Positions 43,071 through 51,883 of a DNA stretch of 64,000 nt are shown here, piece after piece (position 1 is the stretch's first letter; each line of letters begins with the position of its first letter). The DNA lies in contig NZ_JACFYZ010000016.1 of assembly GCF_015712065.1 (NCBI RefSeq), positions 1-64,000 on the forward strand. Reading direction: 5' to 3'. Position numbers and translations under genes: made by a program. Below the pieces are notes generated by a model that was not told the DNA's origin, ran no database searches, and saw only the letters and a list, made by a program, of their open reading frames with translations. The stretch is from Ectopseudomonas chengduensis. Lineage in GTDB: Bacteria; Pseudomonadota; Gammaproteobacteria; Pseudomonadales; Pseudomonadaceae.

Positions 43071-43099
43071 ACAGCGGCAGGCCTGAGGCCTGCCGCTGT
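43071..43099 (+). promoter_or_regulatory. Attenuating or stabilising hairpin between aapJ and aapQ
   Basis: ACAGCGGCAGGCC and GGCCTGCCGCTGT pair perfectly around TGA. There is no real U-tract, so it is more likely an mRNA 3'-end stabiliser or partial terminator than a full stop. Confidence 0.8.
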
Positions 43100-43161
43100 C
43101 GTTTCCGATTAAGTGAACTCCGGCCGGCTTGCGTGCGGCCGGGGCTTCCGTGAGGGTTGTC

Positions 43162-44346
43162 ATGCACACGACTGCTAATGCCCCGCGCCCGCGAGGATCG
43201 CTTCTGAACGATCCGCAGGTGCGTGCTTGGGCTTTCCAGATCATTGCCGTTATCGCCGTTGTGGCGCTCGGCTGGTTTCTCTTCCAGAACACCCAGGCTA
43301 ACCTGGAGAAGCGCGGGATCATTTCCGGCTTCGCTTTTCTCAATAACAGCGCCGGTTTCGGTATCGCCCAGCACCTGATCGAGTACACGGAAAGCGACAG
43401 CTACGCCCGTGTGTTTCTGGTCGGCTTGCTCAATACCCTGCTGGTGTCTTTTATCGGTATCGTGCTGGCCTCCATCCTTGGTTTCCTGCTGGGTGTGGCG
43501 CGGCTATCGCCCAACTGGCTGATCAGCAAGTTGGCCACCGTTTACATCGAGATTTTCCGCAACATTCCGCCGTTGCTGCAGATCCTCTTCTGGTATTTCG
43601 CGGTATTTCTTGCCCTGCCTGGTCCTCGGCAGAGCCTGGATGTGGGTGAAATCTTCTTCCTCAACAGTCGCGGTCTGTACATGCCGGCGCCTGGCCCTTC
43701 GGAGAGTTTTGGCCTGTTCGCGGTGGTAGTACTGGCGACCATCGTCGGCATCATCGCCTTGGGACGCTGGGCCAAGAAGCGCCGCGAGGCCACTGGTCAG
43801 ATCTTCCCGCTGTTGTGGACCTCGCTGGCGCTGATCGTCGTCATCCCTGGCCTCACCGTGCTGATCGGCGGTAACCCGCTGGTGTGGAGCGTGCCGGAGT
43901 TGACTGGTTTCAACTTCCGTGGCGGCTGGGTGATGATCCCCGAGCTGATGGCGTTGACCCTGGCGCTGACCATCTACACCGCGGCTTTCATCGCCGAGAA
44001 CGTTCGCTCCGGGATCATGGCGGTCAGCCATGGTCAGACCGAAGCGGCGCGCTCGCTTGGGTTGCGTCCGGGCGTCACCCTGCGTCTGGTGATCATCCCG
44101 CAGGCACTGCGCGTGATCATTCCGCCACTGACCAGTCAGTACCTCAACCTGGCGAAGAACTCGTCCCTGGCCGCCGGTATCGGTTACCCGGACATGGTTT
44201 CGCTGTTCGCCGGCACCGTGCTCAACCAGACCGGCCAGGCCATCGAGGTGATCGCCATCACCATGAGCGTGTATCTGGCCATCAGTATCAGCATTTCCCT
44301 GCTGATGAACTGGTACAACAAGCGCATCGCGCTGACTGAGCGGTAA
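43162..44346 (+). CDS. aapQ: General L-amino acid ABC transporter, permease AapQ
   Basis: 394 aa from ATG 43162 (MHTTANAPRPRG). Inner-membrane permease with about eight segments. The ABC-contact EAA loop is SHGQTEAARSLGLRPGVTLR near 300. It contains IEIFRNIPPLLQILFWYF, typical of the His/Glu/Gln/Arg/opine permease family. It pairs with AapM. Confidence 0.95.
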   Translation: MHTTANAPRPRGSLLNDPQVRAWAFQIIAVIAVVALGWFLFQNTQANLEKRGIISGFAFLNNSAGFGIAQHLIEYTESDSYARVFLVGLLNTLLVSFIGIVLASILGFLLGVARLSPNWLISKLATVYIEIFRNIPPLLQILFWYFAVFLALPGPRQSLDVGEIFFLNSRGLYMPAPGPSESFGLFAVVVLATIVGIIALGRWAKKRREATGQIFPLLWTSLALIVVIPGLTVLIGGNPLVWSVPELTGFNFRGGWVMIPELMALTLALTIYTAAFIAENVRSGIMAVSHGQTEAARSLGLRPGVTLRLVIIPQALRVIIPPLTSQYLNLAKNSSLAAGIGYPDMVSLFAGTVLNQTGQAIEVIAITMSVYLAISISISLLMNWYNKRIALTER

Positions 44347-44355
44347 GGAGCAGCC

Positions 44356-45453
44356 ATGCAGACTCATACATTCAAACCGGACCTGCCGCCGCCACGCCTG
44401 AGCGTCGGTGCAGTGGGCTGGCTCAAGGCCAACCTGTTTTCCAACTGGTTCAACAGCCTGTTGACCCTCTTTGCGCTTTATCTGATCTGGCTGGTGGTAC
44501 CTCCGCTGCTGCAGTGGGCGATCATCGATGCCAACTGGGTGGGCAGCACCCGCGCCGACTGCACCAAGGAAGGCGCGTGCTGGGTGTTCATCCAACAGCG
44601 TTTCGGTCAGTTCATGTACGGCTTCTACCCCAGCGAACTGCGCTGGCGCGTGGACGCCACGCTGTGGCTGGCAATCGTCGGCGCGGCGCCGCTGTTCGTG
44701 CCGCAGATGCCGCGCAAGGCGTTCTACGGCCTGGGCTTCCTGGTGATCTATCCGGTGATCGCCTGGTGCCTGTTGCACGGCGGCGTATTCGGCCTGAGCG
44801 TGGTATCCACCAGCCAGTGGGGCGGCCTGATGCTGACCCTGGTGATTGCCTCCGTGGGCATCACCGGTGCCTTGCCGCTGGGTATCCTGCTGGCACTGGG
44901 GCGACGTTCCAACCTGCCGGCGATCAAGGTCATCTGCGTCACCTTCATCGAGTTCTGGCGCGGTGTGCCGCTGATCACCGTGCTGTTCATGTCCTCGGTG
45001 ATGCTGCCGTTGTTCCTGCCCGAAGGCATGCATTTCGACAAGCTGATGCGTGCGCTGATCGGGGTGATCCTGTTCCAGTCCGCCTATATCGCCGAAGTGG
45101 TGCGCGGTGGTCTGCAGGCCATTCCCAAAGGGCAGTACGAGGCCGCCGCGGCCATGGGCCTGGGCTACTGGAGGATGATGGGCCTGGTGATCCTGCCGCA
45201 GGCGCTGAAGCTGGTGATTCCGGGCATCGTCAACGTCTTCATCGCCCTGTTCAAGGACACCAGTCTGGTGATCATCATCGGCCTGTTCGATCTGCTCAAC
45301 AGCATCAAGCAGGCGACCACCGACCCGGCATGGCTGGGTATGGCTACCGAAGGTTATGTGTTCGCCGCGTTGGTCTTCTGGATTTTCTGTTTCGGCATGT
45401 CCCGCTATTCGCTGCATCTCGAGCGGAAGCTGGATACCGGCCACAAGCGTTAG
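44356..45453 (+). CDS. aapM: General L-amino acid ABC transporter, permease AapM
   Basis: 365 aa, second permease subunit. FIEFWRGVPLITVLFMSSVM and the EAA loop IPKGQYEAAAAMGLGYWRMM. It begins 9 bp after aapQ, behind AAGGAG, and ends 9 bp before aapP. Confidence 0.95.
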   Translation: MQTHTFKPDLPPPRLSVGAVGWLKANLFSNWFNSLLTLFALYLIWLVVPPLLQWAIIDANWVGSTRADCTKEGACWVFIQQRFGQFMYGFYPSELRWRVDATLWLAIVGAAPLFVPQMPRKAFYGLGFLVIYPVIAWCLLHGGVFGLSVVSTSQWGGLMLTLVIASVGITGALPLGILLALGRRSNLPAIKVICVTFIEFWRGVPLITVLFMSSVMLPLFLPEGMHFDKLMRALIGVILFQSAYIAEVVRGGLQAIPKGQYEAAAAMGLGYWRMMGLVILPQALKLVIPGIVNVFIALFKDTSLVIIIGLFDLLNSIKQATTDPAWLGMATEGYVFAALVFWIFCFGMSRYSLHLERKLDTGHKR

Positions 45454-45462
45454 GAGTGAGTC

Positions 45463-46224
45463 ATGAGTGAAGCAATCAAACAACCCAGCGCCGAGCCGAT
45501 GATCCTGCTGCAGGGTGTGAACAAGTGGTACGGCCAGTTCCATGTGCTCAAGGACATCAACCTGAGCGTGCAGCAGGGCGAGCGTATCGTGCTCTGCGGG
45601 CCGTCTGGTTCGGGCAAGTCCACCACCATTCGTTGCATCAACCGCCTGGAAGAACACCAGCAGGGGCGCATCGTGGTCGATGGCACCGAATTGACCAGCG
45701 ACCTCAAGCACATCGAAGCGATTCGCCGTGAAGTGGGTATGGTGTTCCAGCACTTCAACCTGTTCCCGCACCTGACCGTGCTGCAGAACTGCACCCTGGC
45801 GCCGATGTGGGTACGCAAGATGCCTAAGCGTCAGGCCGAGGAAATTGCCATGCACTTTCTCGAGCGCGTGCGTATCCCCGAGCAAGCCAACAAGTTTCCG
45901 GGCCAGCTCTCCGGCGGTCAGCAGCAGCGTGTGGCGATTGCCCGCGCGCTGTGCATGAAGCCGAAGATCATGCTGTTCGACGAGCCGACCTCGGCCCTCG
46001 ACCCGGAGATGGTGAAAGAGGTGCTCGACACCATGATCGGTCTGGCCGAAGACGGCATGACCATGCTCTGCGTGACCCACGAGATGGGTTTTGCCCGTAC
46101 CGTGGCCAACCGCGTGATCTTCATGGACAAGGGCGAGATCGTTGAGGAGGCCGAGCCGAACGCCTTCTTCACCAACCCGCAGAACGAGCGCACCAAGCTG
46201 TTCCTCAGTCAGATCCTGCACTGA
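45463..46224 (+). CDS. aapP: General L-amino acid ABC transporter, ATPase AapP
   Basis: 253 aa. Walker A GPSGSGKST near 51, signature LSGGQQQR near 150, Walker B IMLFDEPTSALDP and the switch His in CVTHEMGFAR. It drives import through AapQM. Last gene; a terminator follows. Confidence 0.96.
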   Translation: MSEAIKQPSAEPMILLQGVNKWYGQFHVLKDINLSVQQGERIVLCGPSGSGKSTTIRCINRLEEHQQGRIVVDGTELTSDLKHIEAIRREVGMVFQHFNLFPHLTVLQNCTLAPMWVRKMPKRQAEEIAMHFLERVRIPEQANKFPGQLSGGQQQRVAIARALCMKPKIMLFDEPTSALDPEMVKEVLDTMIGLAEDGMTMLCVTHEMGFARTVANRVIFMDKGEIVEEAEPNAFFTNPQNERTKLFLSQILH

Positions 46225-46246
46225 GCTGGCATTGCGCCATGGATCA

Positions 46247-46269
46247 GGGAGCCTTCGGGCTCCCTTTTT
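46247..46269 (+). terminator. Rho-independent terminator of aapJQMP
   Basis: GGGAGCC and GGCTCCC pair around TTCG and are followed by TTTTT. Confidence 0.93.
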
Positions 46270-46294
46270 CGTTGCCGGTGCCGCTCCCTCTGGC

Positions 46295-46409
46295 GGCTAT
46301 GCCACCAATCTGTAGGAGCGGCGCCCCGCCGCGAACCGGGGCGGCGTGCATTCGAAAGCTTCGCCCCGAGGCGGGGCTCCTACGAAAAGCCGCTTTGATT
46401 GGCATTAGC
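46295..46409. mobile_element. MITE-like inverted-repeat element, second copy
   Basis: GGCTATGCC at the left and GGCATTAGCC at the right, around a REP GTAGGAGCGGCGCC...GGGGCTCCTAC (46312-46383). The right part AAAGCCGCTTTGATTGGCATTAGCC is the complement of the left flank of the element at 16684-16835, so the two belong to one family. It lies between the aap terminator and the convergent regulator gene. Confidence 0.7.
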
Positions 46410-46428
46410 CATCGGACACCTTGGGCGC

Positions 46429-47370
46429 CTAGTGGCGCCGCATGCGCTTGCGGAAGGCGCCCGGCGTTTCCCCGCATAACTGCTTGAAGCGCTTGGCGAA
46501 GGTGGCGCGGTCGGCAAACCCGACCTGACTGGCGACCTGCTCCAGCGACTGCGCCGAATCGGTCAGTGCCTGCTGCGCCAGACTGATACGCAGGCGCTGC
46601 AGGTAATCGCCCGGGGTCAGCCCGGTGGCCTGTTTGAAGCGGCGTAGCAGGGTTCGCGCCGAGCAATGGGCTTGTTGTGCCAGACGGTTGAGATCGATTG
46701 TCTCGGCGTGATGCTCGCGTAGCCAGGCCAGCAGCGGGGCAAGGGACTTGTCCTCGCTGCTGGGCAACAGCGGGGCGAAACGCGTCTGCGTACCGCGCTG
46801 ACGCTCGATCACCATGGCGCTGGCCACCTGTTGCGCCAGCCATTCGCCGGCATGCAGGGCAATCAGGTGCAGGCACAGGTCGAGCCCGGCCTGAGCACCA
46901 CCGGAGCAGAACAGCGGGCCGTCCTCGGTCAGCAGCAGGTCACTGCGCAGGTTCACTCGGGGGAATAGGCGGGAAAACGAATCGGCCAATGCCCAGTGGG
47001 TGGTCGCCTGGCGCCCATCGAGCAGGCCGGCAGCGGCCAGCAGGAAGGCGCTGCTGCACAGACTAGCAACTTGTTGCTGATCACGTTGGGCCAGCCAGGG
47101 CAGCAGCTTGGCGTTGCTCTCCAGCGTGCGGGTGATGGCGCTGCCGGTGGCGGGGACGATCAGCAGGTCGGCCTGCTCGGCCAGCTCAAGGCCGCCATCG
47201 ACCAGAATCTGCGCGAACTCCAACTGTACGGGCTGGCCATCGAGGCTGAAACGTTGCAACTGAAAAGTGGGCGCGCCGGCCAGGCGATTGGCCAGGCTGA
47301 AGGCATCCTGCGCCATGCTCAGGCTGGAGCAGATGGTTTGCGGGCAGACGTACAAGGCGATGCGCAGCAT
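46429..47370 (-). CDS. GlxA-type AraC-family regulator with DJ-1/PfpI domain
   Basis: 313 aa. The N-terminal DJ-1/PfpI-like domain (about 1-180; RIALYVCPQTICSSLSMAQD, LIVPATG, CSSAFLLAAAGLLDG) lacks proof of enzyme activity and probably binds a ligand. The C-terminal AraC domain holds QAHCSARTLLRRFKQATGLTP and LEQVASQVGFADRATFAKRF. Start ATG 47370 chosen over a longer frame on domain grounds. No target is evident; homologues often control amine or quaternary-ammonium catabolism, and a phosphatidylcholine synthase lies nearby, but this is a guess. Confidence 0.88.
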   Translation of the reverse strand: MLRIALYVCPQTICSSLSMAQDAFSLANRLAGAPTFQLQRFSLDGQPVQLEFAQILVDGGLELAEQADLLIVPATGSAITRTLESNAKLLPWLAQRDQQQVASLCSSAFLLAAAGLLDGRQATTHWALADSFSRLFPRVNLRSDLLLTEDGPLFCSGGAQAGLDLCLHLIALHAGEWLAQQVASAMVIERQRGTQTRFAPLLPSSEDKSLAPLLAWLREHHAETIDLNRLAQQAHCSARTLLRRFKQATGLTPGDYLQRLRISLAQQALTDSAQSLEQVASQVGFADRATFAKRFKQLCGETPGAFRKRMRRH

Positions 47371-47479
47371 GACAGTGACCTGAATTGGATTGGCGATTAT
47401 TGACACAAAGTTGTCTTTATAGCCAATCGCCACGTCCTCGCCGGACGAACAGACTGGGGTGAACCATCCTTGCGAACGT

Positions 47480-47543
47480 GTAGGGTGCGCTGTGCGCACC
47501 AGTGAGCGACGCCGTGACAGCGGTGCCCGCGGCGCACCCTACG
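47480..47543. repeat. REP palindrome, GTAGGGTGCGC family
   Basis: GTAGGGTGCGCTGTGCGCACC is followed after about 20 nt by GCGGTGCCCGCGGCGCACCCTAC. Same family as 7507-7564. Confidence 0.85.
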
Positions 47544-47569
47544 TAATGAAAAGCCTGTAGGAGCGACTC

Positions 47570-48040
47570 ATGAGCCACCCCAATGCCGATCTGATCCAGC
47601 GTTTTTACAGCGCCTTCCAGAAACTCGATGCCGAGAGCATGGCAAGCTGCTACGCCGAAGATGTGCGTTTCTCCGATCCGGTCTTCGTCGACCTGCAGGG
47701 CGCGGAGGCGGGCGATATGTGGCGCATGCTGTGCAGCCGCGCCGAAGACTTCTCGCTGACCTTCGACTCGGTGCACGCTGACGATCATGCCGGCAGCGCG
47801 CGCTGGGTCGCCAGCTACCGTTTCAGCGCCACCGGTCGTCAGGTGGTCAACCATATTCAGGCGCGCTTCGTGTTTCGCGACGGGCTCATCGTCGAGCATC
47901 GCGATCACTTCGATCTCTGGCGCTGGGCACGTCAGGCGCTAGGTGGCAAAGGGCTTCTGCTGGGGTGGGCGCCACCGGTTCAGGCTGCCATTCGTCGACA
48001 GGCGGCACGCGGGCTGGCCCAGTTTCGTGGCACGCGCTGA
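47570..48040 (+). CDS. NTF2/SnoaL-like protein
   Basis: 156 aa. SnoaL-like cone fold suggested by NADLIQRFYSAFQKLDAESMASCYAEDVRFSDPVF at the N-terminus and by the C-terminal VVNHIQARFVFRDGLIVEHRDHFD strands. Members are isomerases, hydratases or binding proteins; no specific role can be given. The start ATG follows GTAGGAGCG. It lies upstream of pcs. Confidence 0.85.
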   Translation: MSHPNADLIQRFYSAFQKLDAESMASCYAEDVRFSDPVFVDLQGAEAGDMWRMLCSRAEDFSLTFDSVHADDHAGSARWVASYRFSATGRQVVNHIQARFVFRDGLIVEHRDHFDLWRWARQALGGKGLLLGWAPPVQAAIRRQAARGLAQFRGTR

Positions 48041-48139
48041 GGCGAGCGAAGGAACGCAGTGGTAGGCTAGCCGGTCTTAGCCTTCAATAAAGAGTGCGCA
48101 CACCGGGTGCCGCACCTCCACTGCCAATCGAGACCTGCC

Positions 48140-48859
48140 GTGACCGAATTGATCGTTGCCGTAAAACAGGCCAAAGCCTGGGGGGTCCATGCTGTTACCG
48201 CCAGTGGCGTGATCCTCGCCCTGCTGGCATTGCTGGCCGTACTCGACGGCCAACCCACGCAATGCCTGTTGTGGCTCGGCCTGGCGCTGCTGGTCGACGG
48301 TCTGGACGGCTCGCTGGCGCGCCGCTATGACGTCAAGGGTGTACTGCCGCATTTCGACGGCTCGACCCTCGACCTGGTGATCGATTACCTGACCTACGTA
48401 TTCATCCCCGCCATCTTTCTTTACCGCTTCATCCCCCTGCCGGATTACACGCCGCTGTTCGCCGTGGGCCTTATTCTGCTGTCTTCGCTGTTCTGCTTCT
48501 GCAACCTGAACATGAAGAGCAAGGACAACTACTTCGTCGGCTTCCCGGCGGCGTGGAACGTGGTCGTGTTGTATTTCTACATCCTCGACGTGCACCCCTG
48601 GATCACCCTGGCCATTATCGTCCTGCTGGCCGGTCTGACCCTGACCAAGATGAAGTTCCTGCACCCGTTCCGCGTGCGTCAGTTCATGCCGCTGAACATC
48701 CTGGTGACCTTCGTCTGGATGCTCTCCAGCGCGCTGTTGATCCTGCAGTACCCGGTCAATCAGTTCTGGCTGCTGGCGCTCTGGTGGTTGGCTTCGGCCT
48801 ATTTCGTCGGCATGTGCCTGTGGCGCTCGGCGCGTGAGTGGTTTCCCGCGCGCGGATGA
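48140..48859 (+). CDS. pcs: Phosphatidylcholine synthase
   Basis: Condenses choline with CDP-diacylglycerol to give phosphatidylcholine in one step. About 239 aa with eight membrane segments. CDP-alcohol phosphotransferase motif in variant form: LVDGLDGSLARRYDVKG then HFDGSTLDLVIDY (DGxxAR ... D-xxx-LD), as in Pcs enzymes rather than the classical PgsA pattern. The GTG at 48140 (VTELIVAVKQAKAWGVH) is chosen; an ATG eleven codons upstream is possible. It follows the aap region as I recall for PA3857. The product indicates a PC-containing membrane. Confidence 0.9.
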   Translation: MTELIVAVKQAKAWGVHAVTASGVILALLALLAVLDGQPTQCLLWLGLALLVDGLDGSLARRYDVKGVLPHFDGSTLDLVIDYLTYVFIPAIFLYRFIPLPDYTPLFAVGLILLSSLFCFCNLNMKSKDNYFVGFPAAWNVVVLYFYILDVHPWITLAIIVLLAGLTLTKMKFLHPFRVRQFMPLNILVTFVWMLSSALLILQYPVNQFWLLALWWLASAYFVGMCLWRSAREWFPARG

Positions 48860-49167
48860 ATGCAGCAGTCGAAAAGGCCTGGTTCGTCTATCTGGTGCGC
48901 GCCGCCAATGGCGCGCTGTATTGCGGCATCAGCGATGACCCGCAGCGGCGTTTCGCCCAGCACCAGAGCGGCAAGGGTGCCCGATTCTTCCATACCAGCC
49001 CGGCGCTGGCGCTGGCCTATGTCGAAGCCTGTGCCGGCAAGGGTGATGCGTTGCGCCGTGAACGGGCGATCAAGCGCCTGAGCAAAAGCGCCAAAGAAGC
49101 GCTCATTCTGGCCGTTGATGGCATTTCATCAGCCTCAGGCGGTTGCGTGCAGGTGTCGCGCGGGTAA
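48856..49167 (+). CDS. GIY-YIG endonuclease-domain protein, UPF0213-like
   Basis: 103 aa. A single GIY-YIG domain: FVYLVRAANGALYCGISDD (the variant form of GIY...YIG), then R in DPQRRFAQHQSGKGARF and the Glu in RRERAIKRLSK. A standalone YhbQ-type protein with reported DNA-cleaving ability in E. coli. It overlaps the pcs stop (ATGA). Confidence 0.9.
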   Translation: MNAAVEKAWFVYLVRAANGALYCGISDDPQRRFAQHQSGKGARFFHTSPALALAYVEACAGKGDALRRERAIKRLSKSAKEALILAVDGISSASGGCVQVSRG

Positions 49168-49200
49168 GCTGAGGACTTTTGAGCCGACGCGGAGCGCGCC

Positions 49201-50136
49201 ATGCATGAGTTGATCCTTCATCACTACCCGACCTCGCCGTTTGCCGAGAAGGCCCGCCTGATGCTGGGCTTCAAGCAACTGTCCTGGCGTTCGGTGATGA
49301 TCCCGCCACTGATGCCCAAGCCCGATCTCACCGCGCTGACCGGCGGCTACCGCAAGACCCCGGTGCTCCAGGTTGGCGCCGACATCTACTGCGATACCGC
49401 GCTGATCGCTCGCCGCCTGGAAGCCGAGAAGGCAACCCCGGCGCTGCTGCCCGAAGGTCAGGAGTTCAATGTCAGCCTGCTGGCGCAGTGGGCCGACTCG
49501 GTCTTGTTCCAGCATGCCGTGGCGCTGGTGTTCCAACCCGAGTCGATGGCGCTGCGCTTCGCCAAGGTGCCGCCGGAGTTCGCCAAGGCCTTTGCAGCCG
49601 ACCGTGGCGCGCTGTTTTCCGGTGGTACGGCGACTCGGCTGCCACTGGAGCAGGCCAAGCACAATTGGCCGGCACTGATGGGCGCATTGCAGCGCCAGTT
49701 GCAGCGCGAGCAGGGCGATTTCCTCTTCGGTGAACCATCGCTCGCCGATTTTTCCGTGGCTCATTGTTTGTGGTTCCTGCGCGGCACGCCGGTTACCTCG
49801 CCGCTGGTCGACGATTACCCGGAAGTCGCTGCCTGGCTTGGCCGTGTGCTCGGCTTCGGCCATGGCTCGTTGAGCGAGATGAGCAGCGAACAGGCGATCG
49901 CGGTGGCGCGTGAAGCGACTCCGGCAGCGCTGCCGCACGAGGATTTCGTCGACCCCAATGGTTTCAAAGCTGGCCAGGCGGTGAGCATCGCCGCGGTGGA
50001 CTATGGTGTCGACCCGGTGCAGGGCGAGTTGCTGCATGCCGGGCGCGACGAGCTGATTCTGCGGCGTGAGGATGAGCGTGCCGGCGTCGTGCATGTGCAC
50101 TTCCCGCGCCTGGGGTTCTGTATAGAGGCGCGTTGA
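49201..50136 (+). CDS. Glutathione S-transferase family protein
   Basis: 311 aa, longer than a typical GST (about 210). N-terminal thioredoxin-fold domain: LHHYPTSPFAEKARLMLGF, then GGYRKTPVLQVGADIYCDTALIAR with the cis-Pro and the glutathione-binding D-T/S. Helical C-terminal domain to about 220 (GEPSLADFSVAHCLWFLRG). A further C-terminal region of about 80 aa (SIAAVDYGVDPVQGELLHAG...) forms an extra beta-rich domain. Substrate unknown. Start behind CGGAG. Confidence 0.88.
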   Translation: MHELILHHYPTSPFAEKARLMLGFKQLSWRSVMIPPLMPKPDLTALTGGYRKTPVLQVGADIYCDTALIARRLEAEKATPALLPEGQEFNVSLLAQWADSVLFQHAVALVFQPESMALRFAKVPPEFAKAFAADRGALFSGGTATRLPLEQAKHNWPALMGALQRQLQREQGDFLFGEPSLADFSVAHCLWFLRGTPVTSPLVDDYPEVAAWLGRVLGFGHGSLSEMSSEQAIAVAREATPAALPHEDFVDPNGFKAGQAVSIAAVDYGVDPVQGELLHAGRDELILRREDERAGVVHVHFPRLGFCIEAR

Positions 50137-50154
50137 GGCCTCTCGTGCCGTCTG

Positions 50155-50475
50155 TCAGTAGGCGGCGCGGATGGCGCGCACGTCGTAACCGTGAATGACC
50201 TGCCCGCGCAGGTCGATCACCGGCACGCCGCGGCCGCCGAGTGCCTGGTACCGGGCGCGGCCGGCGCTGTCCTTTTCGATATCCACTTCGCGGTAGGCGA
50301 CGCCATCTTCGGCGAACAGCTCGCGGGTCTTGGCGCAGTAGCCGCACCAGGTGGTGGCGTAGAGCACGATCTCGCCGCTGCCATTGCCGGCCTGCGGTGG
50401 GCTCAGCCAGCGGTCGATCTTGTCCCAGTTCTGCCACAGAGCCAGGGCGGCGAGCAGCAGCACAATCGTCTTCAT
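50155..50475 (-). CDS. Membrane-anchored glutaredoxin-like protein
   Basis: 106 aa. One N-terminal hydrophobic segment (residues 2-15), then a glutaredoxin domain with active site TTWCGYCAKTRELF (CGYC near 44-47), cis-Pro in GRGVPVIDL and GY-D-x. It should be tethered to, or secreted across, the inner membrane. It converges with the GST gene. Confidence 0.88.
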   Translation of the reverse strand: MKTIVLLLAALALWQNWDKIDRWLSPPQAGNGSGEIVLYATTWCGYCAKTRELFAEDGVAYREVDIEKDSAGRARYQALGGRGVPVIDLRGQVIHGYDVRAIRAAY

Positions 50476-50555
50476 GGTTACGCGTCCTTGTGTGATGGCG
50501 CGGTCATCTCAGGGTAAACCGCACCGGGTCGTACCGCCATGTCAGCCCGTGGCTC

Positions 50556-50680
50556 GTAGGGTGGGCGGGGCGGCGATCCGTTTTAGTTTTCGTAGGGTGG
50601 GCTTTAGCCCACCGAAATAGAACAGATGGGCCAGGATCGTTTTGGTGGGCTAAAGCGGATCGCCGCTCGGGCCACCCTAC
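50556..50680. repeat. Compound REP, GTAGGGTGGGC family
   Basis: A 125-bp block: outer arms GTAGGGTGGGCGGGGCGGCGATCCG and CGGATCGCCGCTCGGGCCACCCTAC, with an inner GTAGGGTGGGCTTTAGCCCACC hairpin. It fills the gap between glutaredoxin and yejK. Same family as 11154-11228. Confidence 0.88.
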
Positions 50681-50687
50681 AAATGCA

Positions 50688-51695
50688 TCAATCCTGACGA
50701 CGCTTGAGCTGATCCTTCAACTGGGTCGGCAACTGGCGAATGATCAGCATGTCGCGGCCCTCGTCGTACTCGATCTTCGAACCCAGCAGGTGCGCCTCGA
50801 AGCTGATCGACAGGCCTTCGGCACGACCAGTGAAACGCTGGAACTGGCTGAGGGTGCGCTTGTCCGCCGGAAATTCCGGGGCCATGCCGTAATCCTTGTT
50901 GCGGATGTGCTCGTAGAAGGCCTTGGGGCGCTCTTCATCGATCAGTCCGGAGAGTTCTTCCAGGGTGATCGGCTCGCCCATCTTGGCCTGGCCGGTGGCG
51001 TAGCCGACCAGGGTCTTGGTCTTCTCGCGGGCCTGCTCTTCGGGCAGATCCTCGCTTTCCACGTAATCGCTGAAGGCCTTGAGCAGGGTGCGGGTCTCGC
51101 CCGGGCCGTCGACGCCTTCCTGGCAGCCGATGAAGTCGCGGAAGTAGTCCGAGACCTTCTTGCCGTTCTTGCCCTTGATGAAGGAGATGTACTGCTTGGA
51201 CTGCTTGTTGTTCTGCCACTCGCTGATGTTGATGCGCGCGGCCAGGTGCAGCTGGCCCAGATCCAGGTGCTTGGCCGGGGTCACGTCCAGCGCGTCGGTC
51301 ACCGCCACGCCTTCGCTGTGGTGCAGCAGGGCGATGGCCAGGTAGTCGGTCATGCCCTGCTGGTAATGGGCCAAGAGCACGTGGCCGCCGGTGGACAGGT
51401 TGGATTCTTCCATCAGCTTTTGCAGGTGTTCGACGGCCTGACGGCTGAAGGCGGTGAAATCCTGCTCGCCGTCGAGATAGGCCTTGAGCCAGCCGCTGAA
51501 CGGGTAGGCGCCGGATTCTTCGTGGAACAGACCCCAGGCCTTGCCCTGCTTGGCGTTGTAGCTCTCGTTGAGGTCGGCCAGCAGGTTCTCCATGGCTTGC
51601 GACGTGGCCAGCTCGCTGTCGCGAGCGTGCAGCACGGCGGGGCTGCCGTCGGGCTTCTTGTCGATCAGGTGGACGATGCAGTGGCGGATCGGCAT
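50688..51695 (-). CDS. yejK: Nucleoid-associated protein YejK/NdpA
   Basis: 335 aa, the normal length. Starts MPIRHCIVHLIDKKPDGSPA and contains MENLLADLNESYNAKQGKAWGLF and GNSxx-type FIKGKNGKKVSDYFRDFIGC, the blocks of the YejK family that binds DNA and modulates topoisomerase IV. Monocistronic. Confidence 0.94.
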   Translation of the reverse strand: MPIRHCIVHLIDKKPDGSPAVLHARDSELATSQAMENLLADLNESYNAKQGKAWGLFHEESGAYPFSGWLKAYLDGEQDFTAFSRQAVEHLQKLMEESNLSTGGHVLLAHYQQGMTDYLAIALLHHSEGVAVTDALDVTPAKHLDLGQLHLAARINISEWQNNKQSKQYISFIKGKNGKKVSDYFRDFIGCQEGVDGPGETRTLLKAFSDYVESEDLPEEQAREKTKTLVGYATGQAKMGEPITLEELSGLIDEERPKAFYEHIRNKDYGMAPEFPADKRTLSQFQRFTGRAEGLSISFEAHLLGSKIEYDEGRDMLIIRQLPTQLKDQLKRRQD

Positions 51696-51796
51696 GGCGG
51701 TCTCGTGGGCAAATTCAAACAGGGGCGCAGTTTACCCGAAGCGGGTGATGGATTCTGGTGCGGATACATCTGTGAATGGTGTGGACGTCATGTGGC

Positions 51797-51823
51797 AAGT
51801 CGCGGCTAAAGCCCCTCCCACAG
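51797..51823. repeat. Half REP
   Basis: AAGTCGCGGCTAAAGCCCCTCCCACAG is one arm of the 37765-37815 type; the complementary arm is absent. Confidence 0.6.
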
Positions 51824-51883
51824 TGCTGGCGCAAGCTATAGGAGGGTATATCCACTGCCGTGGTGGAACGATGAAGCGTGATC

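Noticed and set aside
43504..46221. A 905-codon open frame on the minus strand across aapQMP
   Set aside because: It is antisense to three clear transporter genes, has His/Gln/Asp-rich shadow composition and no motif.
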